Positions 25,025-33,301 of a stretch of 64,000 bases of DNA are shown one piece after another. Within the stretch, counting starts at the first letter, position 1. Each line of letters opens with the position of its first letter. The position numbers and the translations under genes are program-made. A model generated the notes under the pieces. The model saw only the letters and a program-made list of their open reading frames with translations. It did no database searches and had not been told where the DNA came from. Origin of the DNA: UBA5796 sp040752455 (GTDB taxonomy: Bacteria; Chloroflexota; Anaerolineae; Anaerolineales; Villigracilaceae); contig JBMOMN010000012.1 of assembly GCA_049324115.1 (NCBI GenBank), forward strand, positions 74,390 through 138,389. The letters run 5' to 3'.

Positions 25025-25324
25025 CTAAACGGCTTCTGCCAGGCTTTGGGCTTCTGCCAGGGCGGATGTAATGACCTCATCCTTGACGCCCTGTTTCCGC
25101 AGGCTTTCGATCAGGGCGGTAACTTCGACATTGCCTTCCAATCGTTCCAGGTCTGCCCGCAGTCCCTGGCTGATGTAGGCCTTGATCAATGCCTGGTAGC
25201 CTGAAAAACCGAGCAAGGGCGCAACACGTTTCAGGTCGTCCAGCACATCTTCGGGGATTCGCAAACTGACCATGGTCATCGGGCGGTCTTTTTGCAAACG
25301 CTGGGATAATTTATTGATTTTCAT
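25025..25324 (-). CDS. brnA: BrnA-type antitoxin
   Basis: A 99-residue antitoxin paired with BrnT. The ribbon-helix-helix-like part is MTMVSLRIPEDVLDDLKRVA, then GFSGYQALIKAYISQGLRADL. The C-terminal tail is helical. As usual for BrnTA, the toxin gene comes first and the antitoxin gene overlaps its end (14 nt). Confidence 0.85.
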   Translation of the reverse strand: MKINKLSQRLQKDRPMTMVSLRIPEDVLDDLKRVAPLLGFSGYQALIKAYISQGLRADLERLEGNVEVTALIESLRKQGVKDEVITSALAEAQSLAEAV

Positions 25325-25607
25325 AGCTTTCTCTCTCTGCTTTCGTTACCAACCGGGCGGAGATAATACGGATAATGTCATCTCGTAAGATGTAGACCAC
25401 GTACAACAATTGCCAGGTGGTGGTCAACCCGATGACGGTTTCTCGAAGCTCTCCTTCGATGATTTCATCATCGAGATAATGCACAAACGGGTCGAAAAAC
25501 GCTTCGCATGCCAGTTCGAAGGAAACACCATGCTTGCGAAAATTGGAGACCGCTTTCCGGCTGTCCCATTCGAAGGCGATATTGTGGAGGGTGTGTCTGA
25601 CCTTCAT
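25311..25607 (-). CDS. brnT: BrnT-type ribonuclease toxin (DUF497)
   Basis: A 98-residue BrnT toxin, a RelE-like ribonuclease fold. Signature segments are FEWDSRKAVSNFRKHGVSF (family W-D-x-x-K-A-x-x-N-x-x-K-H-G), RETVIGLTT and IIRIISARLVTKAERESYE. The ATG at 25607 is 8 nt after a -10 on the same strand. TTG codons just upstream could also start it. A consensus promoter drives the pair. Confidence 0.9.
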   Translation of the reverse strand: MKVRHTLHNIAFEWDSRKAVSNFRKHGVSFELACEAFFDPFVHYLDDEIIEGELRETVIGLTTTWQLLYVVYILRDDIIRIISARLVTKAERESYENQ

Positions 25608-25615
25608 CAACGCCA

Positions 25616-25644
25616 AGTATAGTGCGTCGTATATGCCTTGTCAA
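25616..25644 (-). promoter_or_regulatory. brnTA promoter, consensus spacing
   Basis: On the - strand, -35 TTGACA (25639-25644), 17-nt spacer, -10 TATACT (25616-25621). The ATG of brnT begins 8 nt after the -10, so the message is nearly or fully leaderless. Confidence 0.8.
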
Positions 25645-25661
25645 TACGCCTGGGCGAGAGG

Positions 25662-26111
25662 TTATTTCTCGAACAATTTCACATACTCCCCATAGCCTTC
25701 TTCTTCCAGCTTCTCCACCGGGATGAAACGCAGGGCGGCCGAGTTGATGCAGTAGCGCAGCCCGGTCGGAGCGGGGCCGTCGTCGAAGACGTGGCCCAGG
25801 TGCGAGTCGGCGCCCTTCGAGCGGACCTCGGTGCGGGGCATGAACAGTTTGAAGTCCACGCGGGTCTTCAGGTTGCCGTCTTCCAACGGACGGGTAAAGC
25901 TCGGCCAGCCGCAGCCTGAATCGTATTTGTCGAGCGAACTGAAGAGCGGTTCGCCCGAAACAATGTCCACGTAAATCCCCGGCTTATCGTTATCCCAAAA
26001 TTCGTTTTGGAAGGGACGCTCGGTGGCCTCGCGCTGGGTGACCGCGTATTGCTGGGACGTGAGTTTTTCGCGTAATTCCTTGTCTGAGGGTTTGGTGTAG
26101 GTTTTCATCAT
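25662..26111 (-). CDS. msrB: Peptide-methionine (R)-S-oxide reductase
   Basis: Repairs oxidised methionine in proteins (149 aa). Visible motifs are DSGCGWPSF, HLGHVFDDGP and RYCINSAALRF with the catalytic cysteine. The two CXXC zinc pairs found in many MsrB proteins are absent, so it is the zinc-free subtype. It has no MsrA partner here. Monocistronic. Confidence 0.95.
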   Translation of the reverse strand: MMKTYTKPSDKELREKLTSQQYAVTQREATERPFQNEFWDNDKPGIYVDIVSGEPLFSSLDKYDSGCGWPSFTRPLEDGNLKTRVDFKLFMPRTEVRSKGADSHLGHVFDDGPAPTGLRYCINSAALRFIPVEKLEEEGYGEYVKLFEK

Positions 26112-26190
26112 GAACTCCTGGTTACCGGTAAGTGCTTAAGAGAAGCAGCGATAAGAGCAAATCTTACATTACCTGCTGGCATGACTGGAC

Positions 26191-26196
26191 TATAAT
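26191..26196 (+). promoter_or_regulatory. Perfect -10 TATAAT of a leaderless folK
   Basis: TATAAT ends 6 nt before the ATG of folK at 26203. No ribosome site is present. Confidence 0.7.
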
Positions 26197-26202
26197 CCGC
26201 TC

Positions 26203-26682
26203 ATGCCTCACACCGTCTACATCGCCCTCGGGACCAATCTCGGCGAGCGGCTCGCCAACCTGCGCGCCGCCATCGCCGCCCTCAGCCCGGAGGTGCGCGT
26301 CCGCGCCGAGTCGCCCGTCTACGAGACGCCGCCTTGGGGATACGCGGACCAGCCCGCGTTCCTGAACATGGTCGTCGCAGCGGATACGGACCTGGGTCCG
26401 GGGGCGCTGCTGGATCATCTCAAACGCCTTGAAACCGAACTGGGACGGGTCGAATCCTTCCGCTACGGGCCGCGCCGGATAGACCTGGACATCCTGTTCT
26501 ACGACGACCTGGTGCTCGACACCCCGCCGCTGGTCGTCCCGCACCCGCGCCTGCACGAACGGGCCTTCGTCCTCGTCCCACTGGCGGACCTGGCCCCAGA
26601 GTTGGTGCATCCCGTTTTGAAGCGGCGCGTCTCGGAGCTGCTGAGTGATGTAGATACAACCGGCATTCATCCGTTTTCCTGA
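26203..26682 (+). CDS. folK: 2-amino-4-hydroxy-6-hydroxymethyldihydropteridine pyrophosphokinase
   Basis: HPPK of folate synthesis (159 aa), which transfers pyrophosphate from ATP to the pterin. Motifs are YIALGTNLGERLANL at the start, VYETPPWGYADQPAFLNMV, and YGPRRIDLDILFYDD with the paired aspartates for magnesium. The product feeds FolP, encoded 500 nt downstream. It is probably translated without a leader. Confidence 0.95.
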   Translation: MPHTVYIALGTNLGERLANLRAAIAALSPEVRVRAESPVYETPPWGYADQPAFLNMVVAADTDLGPGALLDHLKRLETELGRVESFRYGPRRIDLDILFYDDLVLDTPPLVVPHPRLHERAFVLVPLADLAPELVHPVLKRRVSELLSDVDTTGIHPFS

Positions 26683-26753
26683 CTGCCCAAACGGCTGACA
26701 ACAATTTGCGACCGCGAAGGGTATAATGACAAAAACTCACAGGAGGTGCAAGT

Positions 26754-27173
26754 GTGACCGAACTCAAACCGCTCAACTGGCAGCCCAAACCGGGCGTTGG
26801 CTATACCGTTGTCCGCCGCGGGGATGGCGGCATGACCCTGACGTTCACCGACCTTTCGGATGCGACCCTGTCCGACTGGCACGAGTTTGCCTCCGAGCAC
26901 CTGCTCGGCTCAGACCGCCTGACCCGCAACCTGTACGACCTGCGCCAGGTGGCCGAAATCCCTGAAAAGGCCGTCCGCATGGCCGTGGAACTCAACACCG
27001 ACCCGTCCTCGCGCAACATCCGTCTGGCGGTGGTGGTCTCGAGCGCCAGGGTGAAGACCGCCATCGAGGAGATCGCCGCCCTTTCGGCCGGCGACACGGC
27101 CGCGATGAAACTCTTCACCGACATCAACGAGGCCGAAGCCTGGCTGGGGCGTCCGCTCGACCAGATCGCGTAG
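26754..27173 (+). CDS. STAS/SpoIIAA-like protein
   Basis: A 139-residue protein with GTG start and a perfect AGGAGGT ribosome site; a TATAAT lies at 26722-26727. The pattern YTVVRRGDGGMTLTFTDLSD, NLYDLRQVAEIPEKAV, RLAVVVSSARVKTAIEE and FTDINEAEAWLG is the SpoIIAA-like fold common in environmental bacteria, with the terminal EAxxWL motif. Function is unknown, but such proteins may bind lipid or act as regulators. It ends 1 nt before folP. Confidence 0.75.
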   Translation: MTELKPLNWQPKPGVGYTVVRRGDGGMTLTFTDLSDATLSDWHEFASEHLLGSDRLTRNLYDLRQVAEIPEKAVRMAVELNTDPSSRNIRLAVVVSSARVKTAIEEIAALSAGDTAAMKLFTDINEAEAWLGRPLDQIA

Positions 27174-27174
27174 C

Positions 27175-28077
27175 ATGTCCGGGTTGAAAATCGGCAATCA
27201 GACACTGACCTGGGGCGCCCGCACGTTCGTGATGGGCATCCTTAATATCACGCCCGACAGTTTTTCCGGGGATGGATTGTTGCCCCCCTCGCCCCCATCC
27301 CCTCTCCTACAGGGAGAGGGGAGCAATGCGGCCCTAAAGCAAGCTCGCGAGTTCATCGCCGCCGGGGCCGACATCCTCGACGTGGGCGGCGAATCCACCC
27401 GGCCGGGGGCGCAGACCGTCAGCGCCGGGGAGGAGATCGCACGGGTCGTCCCCGTCATCCGGGCCATCCGGGCCGAATTCCCCGATGCGCTGATCTCGAT
27501 TGACACGTACAAAGCCCGCGTGGCCGAGGCCGCCTTCGAGGCCGGGGCCGGCATCCTCAACGACGTTTGGGGCCTGCGGGCCGATCCGGACCTGGGGCCG
27601 GTGGCCGCCAGATATAATGCGCCGGTCATCCTGATGCACAACCGCAGCAACCCGGCCAGCGTCGAAGTGCGCGGACGGCTGGGCAACGCCTACATCGGTC
27701 CCGATTACGAGGATTTGCTGGAGGACGTCAAGCGCGAGCTGCTGGACTCCGTCAGGCTGGCGCGGCAGGCCGGGGTCCCGGACGAACGCATCATCCTGGA
27801 CCCGGGGATCGGCTTCGGTAAAACGGTCGCCCAGAACCTCGAGCTGATCAACCGTCTCGACGAGATCCGCGCCCTGGGCTTCCCGGTGCTGCTGGGGCCG
27901 TCGCGCAAATCCTTTATCGGTTTCACGCTCGACCTCCCGCCCGACCAACGGATCGAAGGGACGGCCGCGGCCATCGCCATCGGCATCGCCCGCGGTGCGG
28001 ATATCGTCCGCGTCCACGATGTGACCCAGATGGCCCGCGTGGCCCGCATGACGGATGCCATCACCCGGAAAAAATGA
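27175..28077 (+). CDS. folP: Dihydropteroate synthase with repeat insertion
   Basis: Joins the pterin pyrophosphate from FolK to p-aminobenzoate (300 aa); target of sulfonamides. Motifs are MGILNITPDSFSGDG (loop 1), DILDVGGESTRPGA, DPGIGFGKTVAQNLEL and LLGPSRKSFIG. Between loop 1 and the next helix there is an extra segment PPSPPSPLLQGEG, encoded by a dispersed hairpin repeat, in a position that borders the pterin/pABA site. The frame and all catalytic motifs are intact, so it is probably functional. It overlaps the next gene by 4 nt. Confidence 0.95.
   Translation: MSGLKIGNQTLTWGARTFVMGILNITPDSFSGDGLLPPSPPSPLLQGEGSNAALKQAREFIAAGADILDVGGESTRPGAQTVSAGEEIARVVPVIRAIRAEFPDALISIDTYKARVAEAAFEAGAGILNDVWGLRADPDLGPVAARYNAPVILMHNRSNPASVEVRGRLGNAYIGPDYEDLLEDVKRELLDSVRLARQAGVPDERIILDPGIGFGKTVAQNLELINRLDEIRALGFPVLLGPSRKSFIGFTLDLPPDQRIEGTAAAIAIGIARGADIVRVHDVTQMARVARMTDAITRKK
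27283..27323 (+). repeat. CCCCTCTCC hairpin repeat inside folP
   Basis: The stem CCCCTCTCC (27299-27307) / GGAGAGGGG (27313-27321) is preceded by a C-rich run. It is translated in frame as PPSPPSPLLQGEG. It is the same kind of repeat as the one upstream of gyrA. Confidence 0.75.
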
Positions 28078-29390
28078 TGCAAGACAGGTTCGCGCAAGGC
28101 TTGCTCCAAAACGGGATCATCGAAGCCAAAGAGGGGAACAAAGGCGCGGCCCGGCGTTATCTCGAACGCGTCACCATGTCTACCAACGACCCCGACCTGC
28201 TGGCCGAAGCCTGGTTCTGGATCAGCCGGGTCTCCGACGACCCGCGAGAGAAACGCCAGGCGCTGGAGAATGCCCTTTCGAACGACATGCAGCACGCCCG
28301 CTCACGCCGCGAACTGGCCATCCTGGACGGCAAGTTGCAGCCGGAAGAGATCGTCAACCCCGATTTCCTGCCCGCTCAATCCGAAGAACCCTCCCAGGCC
28401 AGCGCCGACCGCTTCACCTGCCCCAAGTGCGGCGGGCGGATGTCGTATGCCCCGGACGGGCGCTCGCTGGTCTGCGAGTATTGCGCCCGCCAGGAAAACC
28501 TGGTTGCCCAAAAGGCCCAGGCCGAGGAGAAGGATTTCATCGTGGCCATGGCCACCGCCCGCGGCCACCGGATGCCGGTCGCTTCGCAGGTCTTCCATTG
28601 CCAGGGTTGCGGGGCCGAGTTCATCCTGCCGCCGGAGCAGATCTCGGCCACCTGCGCCTATTGCGCCTCGCCCCACGTGGTCAGCCTGGACGAAGCCCGC
28701 GAACTGCTGCCCCCGGACGGGATCATCCCGCACGGGTTCAACCAGCGCCGGGCCGCTTACCACCTGGTCCAGTGGGTCGAGAAGAAAGGCCTCACCCCGC
28801 AGGGACAGGTCCTGGCGCCGCGCGGCCTCTACCTCCCGGTCTGGACCTTCGACGTGGGCGGCGAAGTGGATTACAGCGGCGAGATCGTCGAGTACGAGCG
28901 CAATATCCTCGGGCAAACCGAGCGCAAGGTCCGCCGGGTCAAGGATTCTTACGCGGTGCTGGTGGACGACCTGACCATCCCGGCCAGCCGCAAGCAGGCG
29001 CGACTCGTCGGTTCGCTGCTGCCGACTTTCAATCTGAGGGAGATCCGCCCCTACGACCGGCGCTTCCTGGCCGATTGGCCCGCCGAAATCTACGACGTGG
29101 CCATGGGCGACGCGGCCTTGGAAGCCCGCAGCCAGTCCTTCACCCATTACAAGAAACTGCTTTCGAGCCAGCTGGAACACGTCACGAATTTGCGCATGTC
29201 CTCGGCCAACCTGGCGATCGAGTCGTTCAAGCTGGTGCTGCTGCCGGTCTGGATGACCGAAATCCCGATCGAGGACCGCAAGTTCCTGGTCTTGATCAAC
29301 GGCCAGAACGGGCAGGTCAGGGGCGAGACGCCCAAGAAGCAAGGTCCCAGCCTGCTCAACTGGCTGGGCGGCCTGTTCGACAATGAGTGA
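28074..29390 (+). CDS. Zinc-ribbon protein of unknown function
   Basis: A 438-residue soluble protein. Residues 1-90 are helical, TPR-like (AKEGNKGAARRYLERV, DDPREKRQALENAL). Two zinc ribbons follow: CPKCGGRMSYAP...CEYC (about 118-140) and CQGCGAEF...CAYC (about 180-200). The remaining 230 residues form an uncharacterised domain (PHGFNQRRAAYHLVQWVEKKG, LYLPVWTFDVGGEVDYSGEI), a type often found in envelope-linked zinc-ribbon proteins. It starts inside the folP stop (ATGATG) and overlaps the next gene by 4 nt. Confidence 0.7.
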   Translation: MMQDRFAQGLLQNGIIEAKEGNKGAARRYLERVTMSTNDPDLLAEAWFWISRVSDDPREKRQALENALSNDMQHARSRRELAILDGKLQPEEIVNPDFLPAQSEEPSQASADRFTCPKCGGRMSYAPDGRSLVCEYCARQENLVAQKAQAEEKDFIVAMATARGHRMPVASQVFHCQGCGAEFILPPEQISATCAYCASPHVVSLDEARELLPPDGIIPHGFNQRRAAYHLVQWVEKKGLTPQGQVLAPRGLYLPVWTFDVGGEVDYSGEIVEYERNILGQTERKVRRVKDSYAVLVDDLTIPASRKQARLVGSLLPTFNLREIRPYDRRFLADWPAEIYDVAMGDAALEARSQSFTHYKKLLSSQLEHVTNLRMSSANLAIESFKLVLLPVWMTEIPIEDRKFLVLINGQNGQVRGETPKKQGPSLLNWLGGLFDNE

Positions 29391-32176
29391 CCATGCCCGA
29401 CACCCTGACCCTCATCCGCAGGCGGCGCGACCGCCGCGAACGAACCCGCCGGAGCGGGGAACAGCGCCTGCAACGGGTGGTGATGGGCGCGGGATTCGTC
29501 TTCGGCGCGCTGCTCTCGCTGCTGCTGATCGGCGCGTCGCTGGCCTACGCCGAAATTACGCGTGACCTGCCGCCGGTCGAGCAGCTCCCGGTCCTGCTCA
29601 ACCCGCCCGACGGCCTGCTGCTCCAGCCGACCGAACTTTACGACCGCAGCGGCGAACACCTGCTCGCCACCCTCGCCCCATCCAGCGGACCGCGCCGTTA
29701 CCTGCCCCTTGATCCCCAGAACCCCCAGCATTTATCCGAAAAATTGGTCGAAACCACCCTGGCCGCAGCCGACCCGGATTTCTGGTCGCATCCCGGCTAC
29801 ACCCTGCAAGGCCTCGACCGGCCCGAAAGCCATCCCACCCTGGCGCAGCGACTTGCCGCCGACCTGCTGCTCTGGGACGAGCCGCCCTCCCTGCGCCGGG
29901 CCATCCGTGAGCGGCTGCTGGCGGCCCAGATCACGTCACGTTATGGCCGCCGGCAGGTGATCGAGTGGACTCTCAACAGCGCGGATTACGGTCATTACGC
30001 CTTCGGGGCCGAGCAGGCCGCCCAGCTCTATTTCGGCAAATCGGCTGCGGAACTCAACTTGGGCGAAGCCGCGGTCCTGGCCGCGCTGGGGCAGTCTCCG
30101 GCACTGAACCCGCACGACGCGCCCGTCGCCGCGGTCCAGAACGCCGGGGACTTGATCCAGGCGATGGCCGGGGCGGGGATCATCACCGTGGAAGAGGCCA
30201 ACGAGTCGGGCTTGAACGGAATCACGTTTGCCCCGCCCCCCGCCTCAGACCCAACGCCTGCGCCTGCGTTCGTTAATCTGGCTTTATCCCAACTGGAAAC
30301 TTTTTACGGCAGCCCCCGCCTGGAGCGCGGCGGGCTTAAGATCATCACCAGCCTCGACTTCGACCTGCAAACCCAGGCTGCCTGCGCCGTGCGGGCCGTC
30401 GTCGCCCCCGAAGCGGACGCGTTCGATTGCGAGGCCGCGTCGCTGCTGCCCAGCCTGCCCGACGCGGACGGCGCCTCGGCCAGCGCGCTGATCCTCGATC
30501 CGCAGACCGGGCAGATATTGGCAGCGGTAGGCGAGACCGGCCCGGGGGGCGGATCCGCTTTTTTGGCGGCCCACGACGCCGGGTCCCTGAACGCTCCGTT
30601 CGTTTATTTGACCGGGTTCACGCGCGGGCTGAGTCCCGCCTCGCTGGTCTGGGACGTCCCCGGGCTGGCATCCATCCCCAATTTCGACGGTCAATATCAC
30701 GGCCCGCTGCGGCTGCGCGAGGCCCTGGCGAACGATACCCGCGTCGCGGCGGCGCAGGTGCTGGCCCAGATGGGCGCGGACAACGTCAGCCGCACGGCGG
30801 CCTCGTTCGGGCTGGCGCTGCCCGAGAACCTGTCCTGGCTGGACGAGCCGGTCTTCGAGTCGCCGCTGCGCCTGGCGGCGGCTTACGGCGTGTTTGCCGC
30901 CAACGGGGTGATGGCCGGGCAGCCGCTGGGTGATACATTTAGTCCGGTCAGCGTGCTGAGCGTGACCGGCTTCGACCACGCCGCCTGGTTGGACTGGACT
31001 TCGCCGCAGGCCCGGGCGGTGGTCTCGCCCCAACTGGCCTACCTGATGACCCACGTCCTGAGCGACGCCAGCGTGCGCTCGCCGGAGTTGGGCTATGCCG
31101 GCCTGCTGGACGCGGGCCGCCCGGCCGGGGCCAAGGTCGGGCAGACGCCGGAGGGCCGGGACGCCTGGACGGTGGGGTACACGCCCCAGCGGGTGACGCT
31201 GGTCTGGGTGGGGAGCGAGGCCGGGCCGTCGCCGCGCCTGGCCGCCGGGCTGTGGCAGGCGCTCACCCGTTACGCGACCCGCTCCCTGCCGCCCGAAGGC
31301 TGGAGCGCGCCGCAGGGCGTGAGCGTGATGCCGGTCTGCGACCCGTCGGGGATGCTGCCGACCGAGGCCTGCCCGAACGTGGTGGACGAGGTTTTCCTGA
31401 GCGGCAACGAGCCGGTGCAGGCCGACACACTCTACAAAACGGTCGAGGTCAACCGCGAGACGGGCTTCCTGGCGACGGTCTTCACCCCGCCCGAACTGGT
31501 GGACGAGAAGGTTTACCTGTCCGTGCCGCCCGAAGCACTGGACTGGGCGCGGGCCAACGGCTTCGACACGCCGCCGACCGCCTACGATGCGATCCAGCCG
31601 CCGGAGGTTTCCCCGAACGCCAACATCACCTCCCCGGCCCTGTTTGCGGACGTGGGCGGGACCGTGACCATTACCGGCAGCGCCGCAGCGGACGATCTGG
31701 ACTTTTACCGCGTCCAGGTCGGGCGGGGACTCAACCCCCGGGCCTGGACCCTGGTCGGCGAGGGGCGGGAGCCGGTCGAGGGCGAGAGGCTGGCCGTGTG
31801 GGACACGTCCGGCTTGAGCGGGTTGTACGCCGTGCAACTGCTGGTCGTTCACAAAGATCAGCGGGTCGAGACGGCCGTGATCCAGGTCACGGTGGACAAC
31901 CGCCCGCCGGAAGTGGCGGTTTTGGATTTGCAGGAGGGGGAAACCTTGAGCCTGGCGAAGAACAGGCAGGTGGTCTTCCAGGCCCAGGCCAGCGACGACT
32001 TGCTGCTCAAGGAAGTCGCCTTTTACCTGGACGGCAAGCTGGTCGGGACGGCTTATGCCGCGCCCTATTCGGCGGCCTGGACCGCGGCGATTGGAAAACA
32101 CCGCCTGCGCGTGGTGGCGGCAGACGGCGCGGGGAATATGACCGAGGCGGTCGTCGGGTTCGAGGTCGTGAAATAA
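29387..32176 (+). CDS. Class A penicillin-binding protein homologue lacking catalytic residues
   Basis: A 929-residue membrane protein laid out like PBP1A: cytoplasmic basic tail (KR-rich, 1-30), one membrane helix (32-55), GT51-like domain (about 75-250), transpeptidase-like domain (about 360-640) and C-terminal beta modules (about 740-925). Key residues are missing. The GT51 motif EDxxFxxH reads ADPDFWSH (Glu replaced by Ala128). The transpeptidase SxxK reads SLNA (400-403), SxN is DTR, and KTG reads KVG. It is probably a pseudoenzyme with a structural or binding role. GTG at 29387 overlaps the previous gene; ATG at 29393 is an alternative start. Confidence 0.85.
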   Translation: MTMPDTLTLIRRRRDRRERTRRSGEQRLQRVVMGAGFVFGALLSLLLIGASLAYAEITRDLPPVEQLPVLLNPPDGLLLQPTELYDRSGEHLLATLAPSSGPRRYLPLDPQNPQHLSEKLVETTLAAADPDFWSHPGYTLQGLDRPESHPTLAQRLAADLLLWDEPPSLRRAIRERLLAAQITSRYGRRQVIEWTLNSADYGHYAFGAEQAAQLYFGKSAAELNLGEAAVLAALGQSPALNPHDAPVAAVQNAGDLIQAMAGAGIITVEEANESGLNGITFAPPPASDPTPAPAFVNLALSQLETFYGSPRLERGGLKIITSLDFDLQTQAACAVRAVVAPEADAFDCEAASLLPSLPDADGASASALILDPQTGQILAAVGETGPGGGSAFLAAHDAGSLNAPFVYLTGFTRGLSPASLVWDVPGLASIPNFDGQYHGPLRLREALANDTRVAAAQVLAQMGADNVSRTAASFGLALPENLSWLDEPVFESPLRLAAAYGVFAANGVMAGQPLGDTFSPVSVLSVTGFDHAAWLDWTSPQARAVVSPQLAYLMTHVLSDASVRSPELGYAGLLDAGRPAGAKVGQTPEGRDAWTVGYTPQRVTLVWVGSEAGPSPRLAAGLWQALTRYATRSLPPEGWSAPQGVSVMPVCDPSGMLPTEACPNVVDEVFLSGNEPVQADTLYKTVEVNRETGFLATVFTPPELVDEKVYLSVPPEALDWARANGFDTPPTAYDAIQPPEVSPNANITSPALFADVGGTVTITGSAAADDLDFYRVQVGRGLNPRAWTLVGEGREPVEGERLAVWDTSGLSGLYAVQLLVVHKDQRVETAVIQVTVDNRPPEVAVLDLQEGETLSLAKNRQVVFQAQASDDLLLKEVAFYLDGKLVGTAYAAPYSAAWTAAIGKHRLRVVAADGAGNMTEAVVGFEVVK

Positions 32177-32185
32177 AACGCTGTT

Positions 32186-32500
32186 TTACCGGGGGAGTTT
32201 GTCGTTGCCTTTTCCCGCTGGGCCGGCTTCGGCCAGGTCCAGGTGAACGGTGCGGGACGGGCTGGGCGCGCCGGGGGCTTCGATGCGGTTGACCACCCCG
32301 CGCACGCCGCGTACCGACTCCGCGACTTCAGCGGCGGCGGCGTAAGTTTCCAGCGCAGGGACCAGGCCCGCGAGATGGGCGATGCCGTTCAGCACACCCA
32401 CGCGCAGGGACGCCATAGCGGTGCGGTCGTCTTTTGCAAGGCGGGACAGGATCGCGGCCCGCAGCGCCTCATCGGAAGACGGATCAGGGTCTTGTGTCAT
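32186..32500 (-). CDS. BON-domain protein
   Basis: A 104-residue protein with one BON domain (about 10-70: LRAAILSRLAKDDRTAMASLRVGV split by turns, GIAHLAGLV, VRGVVNRIE). BON domains bind phospholipid or help envelope proteins, yet there is no signal peptide here. The ATG at 32500 has GAGGA upstream. It is downstream of the Crp gene but separated by a terminator. Confidence 0.8.
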   Translation of the reverse strand: MTQDPDPSSDEALRAAILSRLAKDDRTAMASLRVGVLNGIAHLAGLVPALETYAAAAEVAESVRGVRGVVNRIEAPGAPSPSRTVHLDLAEAGPAGKGNDKLPR

Positions 32501-32515
32501 CAATTTCCTCGAATC

Positions 32516-32560
32516 AAAAACAGGTCGGTCTGGGGGAGTGTACAGACCGGCCTGTTTTTT
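32516..32560. terminator. Bidirectional terminator between the Crp-like and BON genes
   Basis: AAAAACAGG...CCTGTTTTTT with an inner GGTCTG/CAGACC stem, and A and T runs on both sides. Confidence 0.8.
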
Positions 32561-32584
32561 GGATACGACTTTTGTCGTGCGGAT

Positions 32585-33301
32585 TCACAGGCTGCCGTGT
32601 TGTTCCAGGCCCTGCGGGTCGAGCAGGACGATGGCCTGTTTCTCGACCTTGAGCAATCCCTCCGCTTCGAGCGTTTTCAAGGCGCGGCTCAACACGTCGC
32701 GCACCGTGCCGAGACGGGTTGCCATCTCGTCGAAGGTCGTCCACTCGCGGCGCGGGACGATCAGTTGCCCGTCGCGCAGTTCTGAATGGCGCAGCAGCGT
32801 GTTTGCCAGCCGCGCCTCCACGCTTCTCAGGGAAAGGTCCTCGACGAGGCTGATGTAGTGGAGCACGCGTTCGCCGAGGCGTCGTATCATCGCCAGGGCA
32901 AACGCCGGGTGACTGGAAACGAGATCGAGGATGGTTTGGGCCGGGATGACCCACGCGTCCACATCCTCGAGCGCGACGACCGTTCCCGGATAGGGAGTGC
33001 CGGTCAGGACCGCAATATCGCCGAAGACCTCCGGCGGGCGCAGGAACATCATGGCCTGTTCCCGTCCCTCACGCGTCATCCGCGTGGCCTTGATCCAGCC
33101 CGATTCGAGGACATAGATCGCTTCGGCGGGTTCGCCTTCGACGTAGATCACCTGCCCGGCGTCGAAATGGCGGTGGACAGCGGAAGCGGCAATTGCCTGC
33201 CGGATTTCCTCCGGCAATTCGTCGAAATGACGCAAGCGCGATAAAAAGGCTTTCGCGCGCTCCATGGGGGTAAGCGGGGTCATCTGGCTAAACCGGTTCA
33301 C
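32585..33301 (-). CDS. Crp/Fnr-family transcription regulator
   Basis: A 238-residue regulator with an N-terminal cyclic-nucleotide-binding-type beta roll (about 30-140; FDAGQVIYVEGEPAEAIYVL, PPEVFGDIAVL) and a C-terminal winged helix (about 165-225; TTFDEMATRLGTVRDVLSRALKTLE). No cysteine set for an iron-sulfur cluster is seen, so it is not an FNR-type oxygen sensor. The GTG start overlaps the stop of the SWIM gene (GTGA), so the two are translationally coupled. An ATG 6 codons further in is the alternative. Confidence 0.88.
   Translation of the reverse strand: MNRFSQMTPLTPMERAKAFLSRLRHFDELPEEIRQAIAASAVHRHFDAGQVIYVEGEPAEAIYVLESGWIKATRMTREGREQAMMFLRPPEVFGDIAVLTGTPYPGTVVALEDVDAWVIPAQTILDLVSSHPAFALAMIRRLGERVLHYISLVEDLSLRSVEARLANTLLRHSELRDGQLIVPRREWTTFDEMATRLGTVRDVLSRALKTLEAEGLLKVEKQAIVLLDPQGLEQHGSL

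Noticed and set aside
24756..25028. 90-codon + strand frame after thiolase
   Set aside because: It lies in a MITE-like repeat with nested hairpins and reads as repeat translation.
30284..32101. 605-codon - strand frame opposite the PBP-like gene
   Set aside because: Composition typical of a reverse frame (Arg, Gly, His, Gln); no motif or ribosome site. The + strand reads as a PBP homologue throughout.
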